Shown: positions 19,604 to 20,645 of the stretch, in pieces | How the letters are laid out: each line of letters starts with the position of its first letter | Numbering within the stretch: position 1 is the first letter of the stretch | Assembly (NCBI GenBank): GCA_018364455.1 | Contig: JAGZLW010000033.1 | Location: 1 to 20,645, forward strand | DNA length: 20,645 nt | Source of the DNA: Streptococcus mitis | GTDB lineage: Bacteria; Bacillota; Bacilli; Lactobacillales; Streptococcaceae | Direction of reading: 5' to 3' | Notes under the pieces: model-generated | What the model was told of the DNA's origin: nothing | Databases searched by the model: none | The model's input: only the letters and a program-made list of their open reading frames with translations | Made by a program: the position numbers and the translations under genes

Positions 19604-20539
19604 ATGGACATTTGCCATCAAATTTTAGAAAAAATTAAAGAATACGACACGATTATCATTCACCGTCATATGAAACCAGACCCTGATGCCTTGGGAAGTC
19701 AGGTGGGATTGAAAGCTCTTCTCAAACATCATTTCCCAGAAAAAACTATCAAAGCAGTTGGTTTTGATGAACCAACTCTTACTTGGATGGCTGAAATGGA
19801 TCTTGTTGAAGATAGTACCTACCAGGGAGCACTTGTCATCGTCTGTGATACGGCTAATACTGCTCGTATCGATGATAAACGCTATAGTCAAGGTGATTTT
19901 CTCATTAAAATTGACCACCATCCAAATGATGATGTATATGGTGACCTATCTTGGGTGGATACTAGTTCAAGTAGCGCTAGTGAGATGATTACCCTATTTG
20001 CCCAAACAACTCAACTGGCCTTGTCAGATCGCGCTGCTGAGTTGCTCTTTGCAGGAATTGTCGGTGATACAGGTCGCTTCCTTTATCCTTCTACGACTGC
20101 ACGGACTCTTCGCCTGGCTGCTTATTTGAGAGAACAGAACTTTGACTTTGCGGCTCTCACCCGCAAAATGGACACTATGAGCTACAAAATTGCTAAACTT
20201 CAAGGCTACATTTACGACCATCTGGAAGTGGATGAAAATGGTGCAGCGCGCGTTATCCTGAGTCAAGAAGTCTTGAAACAATTCAATGTTACCGATGCTG
20301 AAACTGCAGCCATTGTCGGTGCACCTGGACGTATTGACAGCGTCAGTCTCTGGGGAATTTTTGTGGAGCAGGCTGATGGCCACTACCGAGTTCGCTTACG
20401 CAGTAAAATCCATCCTATCAATGAGATTGCCAAGGAACATGATGGCGGAGGCCACCCTCTAGCAAGTGGTGCCAATTCCTATAGCCTAGAGGAAAACGAA
20501 ATCATCTACCAAAAGTTAAAAAACTTGCTTAAAAACTGA
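19604..20539 (+). CDS. nrnA: Bifunctional oligoribonuclease / pAp phosphatase NrnA (DHH-DHHA1)
   Basis: DHH-family phosphoesterase of 311 residues that degrades short RNA oligomers and, in several Firmicutes, 3'-phosphoadenosine phosphate. In pneumococcus the relative Pde2 cleaves pApA derived from c-di-AMP, so a role in c-di-AMP turnover is possible. Mn ligands: HRHMKPDPDALGSQ (20-33, Asp26 and Asp28), Asp82 (VCDTAN) and DHH (104-106). The DHHA1 substrate motif GGGHPLAS lies near 281-288. I prefer the ATG at 19604, with GAGG six bases upstream and the usual family length. A TTG at 19592 would add four residues. It has no membrane domain, unlike GdpP. Confidence 0.93.
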   Translation: MDICHQILEKIKEYDTIIIHRHMKPDPDALGSQVGLKALLKHHFPEKTIKAVGFDEPTLTWMAEMDLVEDSTYQGALVIVCDTANTARIDDKRYSQGDFLIKIDHHPNDDVYGDLSWVDTSSSSASEMITLFAQTTQLALSDRAAELLFAGIVGDTGRFLYPSTTARTLRLAAYLREQNFDFAALTRKMDTMSYKIAKLQGYIYDHLEVDENGAARVILSQEVLKQFNVTDAETAAIVGAPGRIDSVSLWGIFVEQADGHYRVRLRSKIHPINEIAKEHDGGGHPLASGANSYSLEENEIIYQKLKNLLKN

Positions 20540-20547
20540 TAAAACAC

Positions 20548-20576
20548 TTGCCAAACTTTTCAGAATCTGATAGACT
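20548..20576 (+). promoter_or_regulatory. Promoter of rpmE
   Basis: -35 TTGCCA (20548-20553), 17-base spacer, -10 TAGACT (20571-20576). Predicted start near 20583, leaving a leader of about 52 bases. Confidence 0.72.
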
Positions 20577-20590
20577 AGTATGGTAACAAT

Positions 20591-20614
20591 CTATGGCTCG
20601 CAAAGAGACCATGG
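20591..20614 (+). promoter_or_regulatory. Leader hairpin upstream of rpmE
   Basis: CTATGGCTC (20591-20599) pairs with GAG-A-CCATGG (20605-20614) with one bulged A and one T-G pair, around the loop GCAAA. It lies within the predicted leader, just before the AAAGGA ribosome site. An L31 autoregulatory leader is a possible reading, unproven. Confidence 0.45.
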
Positions 20615-20634
20615 CAGAAAGGAAATATTGCAAA

Positions 20635-20645
20635 ATGAAAAAAGA
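20635..20645 (+). CDS. rpmE2: 50S ribosomal protein L31 type B (first codons only)
   Basis: Only ATG AAA AAA GA is inside the window (Met-Lys-Lys and two bases of Asp or Glu). This fits the MKKDIHP start of type B L31. A promoter, a hairpin and an AAAGGA ribosome site precede it, so a real gene starts here. In pneumococcus, from memory, L31 follows the DHH phosphoesterase gene. Identity is mostly inferred from that context. Confidence 0.5.

Overview
The window is low-GC Firmicutes DNA and looks like a mitis-group Streptococcus (S. mitis / S. oralis / S. infantis type, close to S. pneumoniae). This rests on protein similarity to pneumococcal gene sets known to me, an H2O-forming NADH oxidase with apbE and two FMN reductases, and a BOX repeat of the pneumococcal kind, including the stretch matched by the BOXA1R primer. 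The species is inferred. No database search was possible. It is an ordinary chromosomal region with local accessory features and no CRISPR array or intact transposase.

Layout. (1) 1-3593, minus: fructose operon fruR-fruK-fruA, each junction an ATGA-type overlap; fruA runs off the left edge about one residue before its expected end. A cre site, a promoter and two TGATAGAAT repeats precede fruR. (2) 3711-5400: tRNA-Ser(GGA), a bidirectional terminator and an Nramp transporter gene (mntH, minus) with a perfect palindrome on its predicted start of transcription. (3) 5401-6233: about 830 bases without a convincing gene, holding AT-rich hairpins, a possible small RNA with its own terminator, and a BOX element with two boxB units. 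(4) 6234-9228, minus: pdxS-pdxT (vitamin B6 synthesis) and nox. (5) 9229-12380: divergent nox/apbE promoters, then apbE and two FMN-reductase-family genes on plus. (6) 12412-12672: a 3' fragment of a uracil permease. (7) 12768-15151, minus: ffh, ylxM and a DUF1934 gene. (8) 15223-17346, plus: an HD-domain phosphohydrolase and a Cof-type HAD phosphatase. (9) 17401-19500, minus: tRNA-Arg(CCT), rplS with a structured leader, two crcB genes, chorismate mutase and a flavodoxin. (10) 19604-20645, plus: the DHH phosphoesterase nrnA and the first codons of rpmE behind a leader hairpin.

How the genes work together. fruR/fruK/fruA import fructose as fructose-1-phosphate and convert it to fructose-1,6-bisphosphate, under FruR and CcpA-type control. 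nox and the apbE cluster are divergent and both have CcpA-like cre boxes in their promoters, which suggests joint control of NADH/flavin redox balance by carbon status. The most interesting proposal is in the apbE cluster. This ApbE has no export signal, so its target should be cytoplasmic, and the last gene of its operon encodes an FMN-reductase/PAS protein whose glycine-rich tail carries two DATSGAS repeats. These resemble the Dxx(S/T)GA(T/S) motif to which ApbE attaches FMN. The ylxM-ffh and HD-domain genes start at or next to their predicted transcription starts and may be leaderless.
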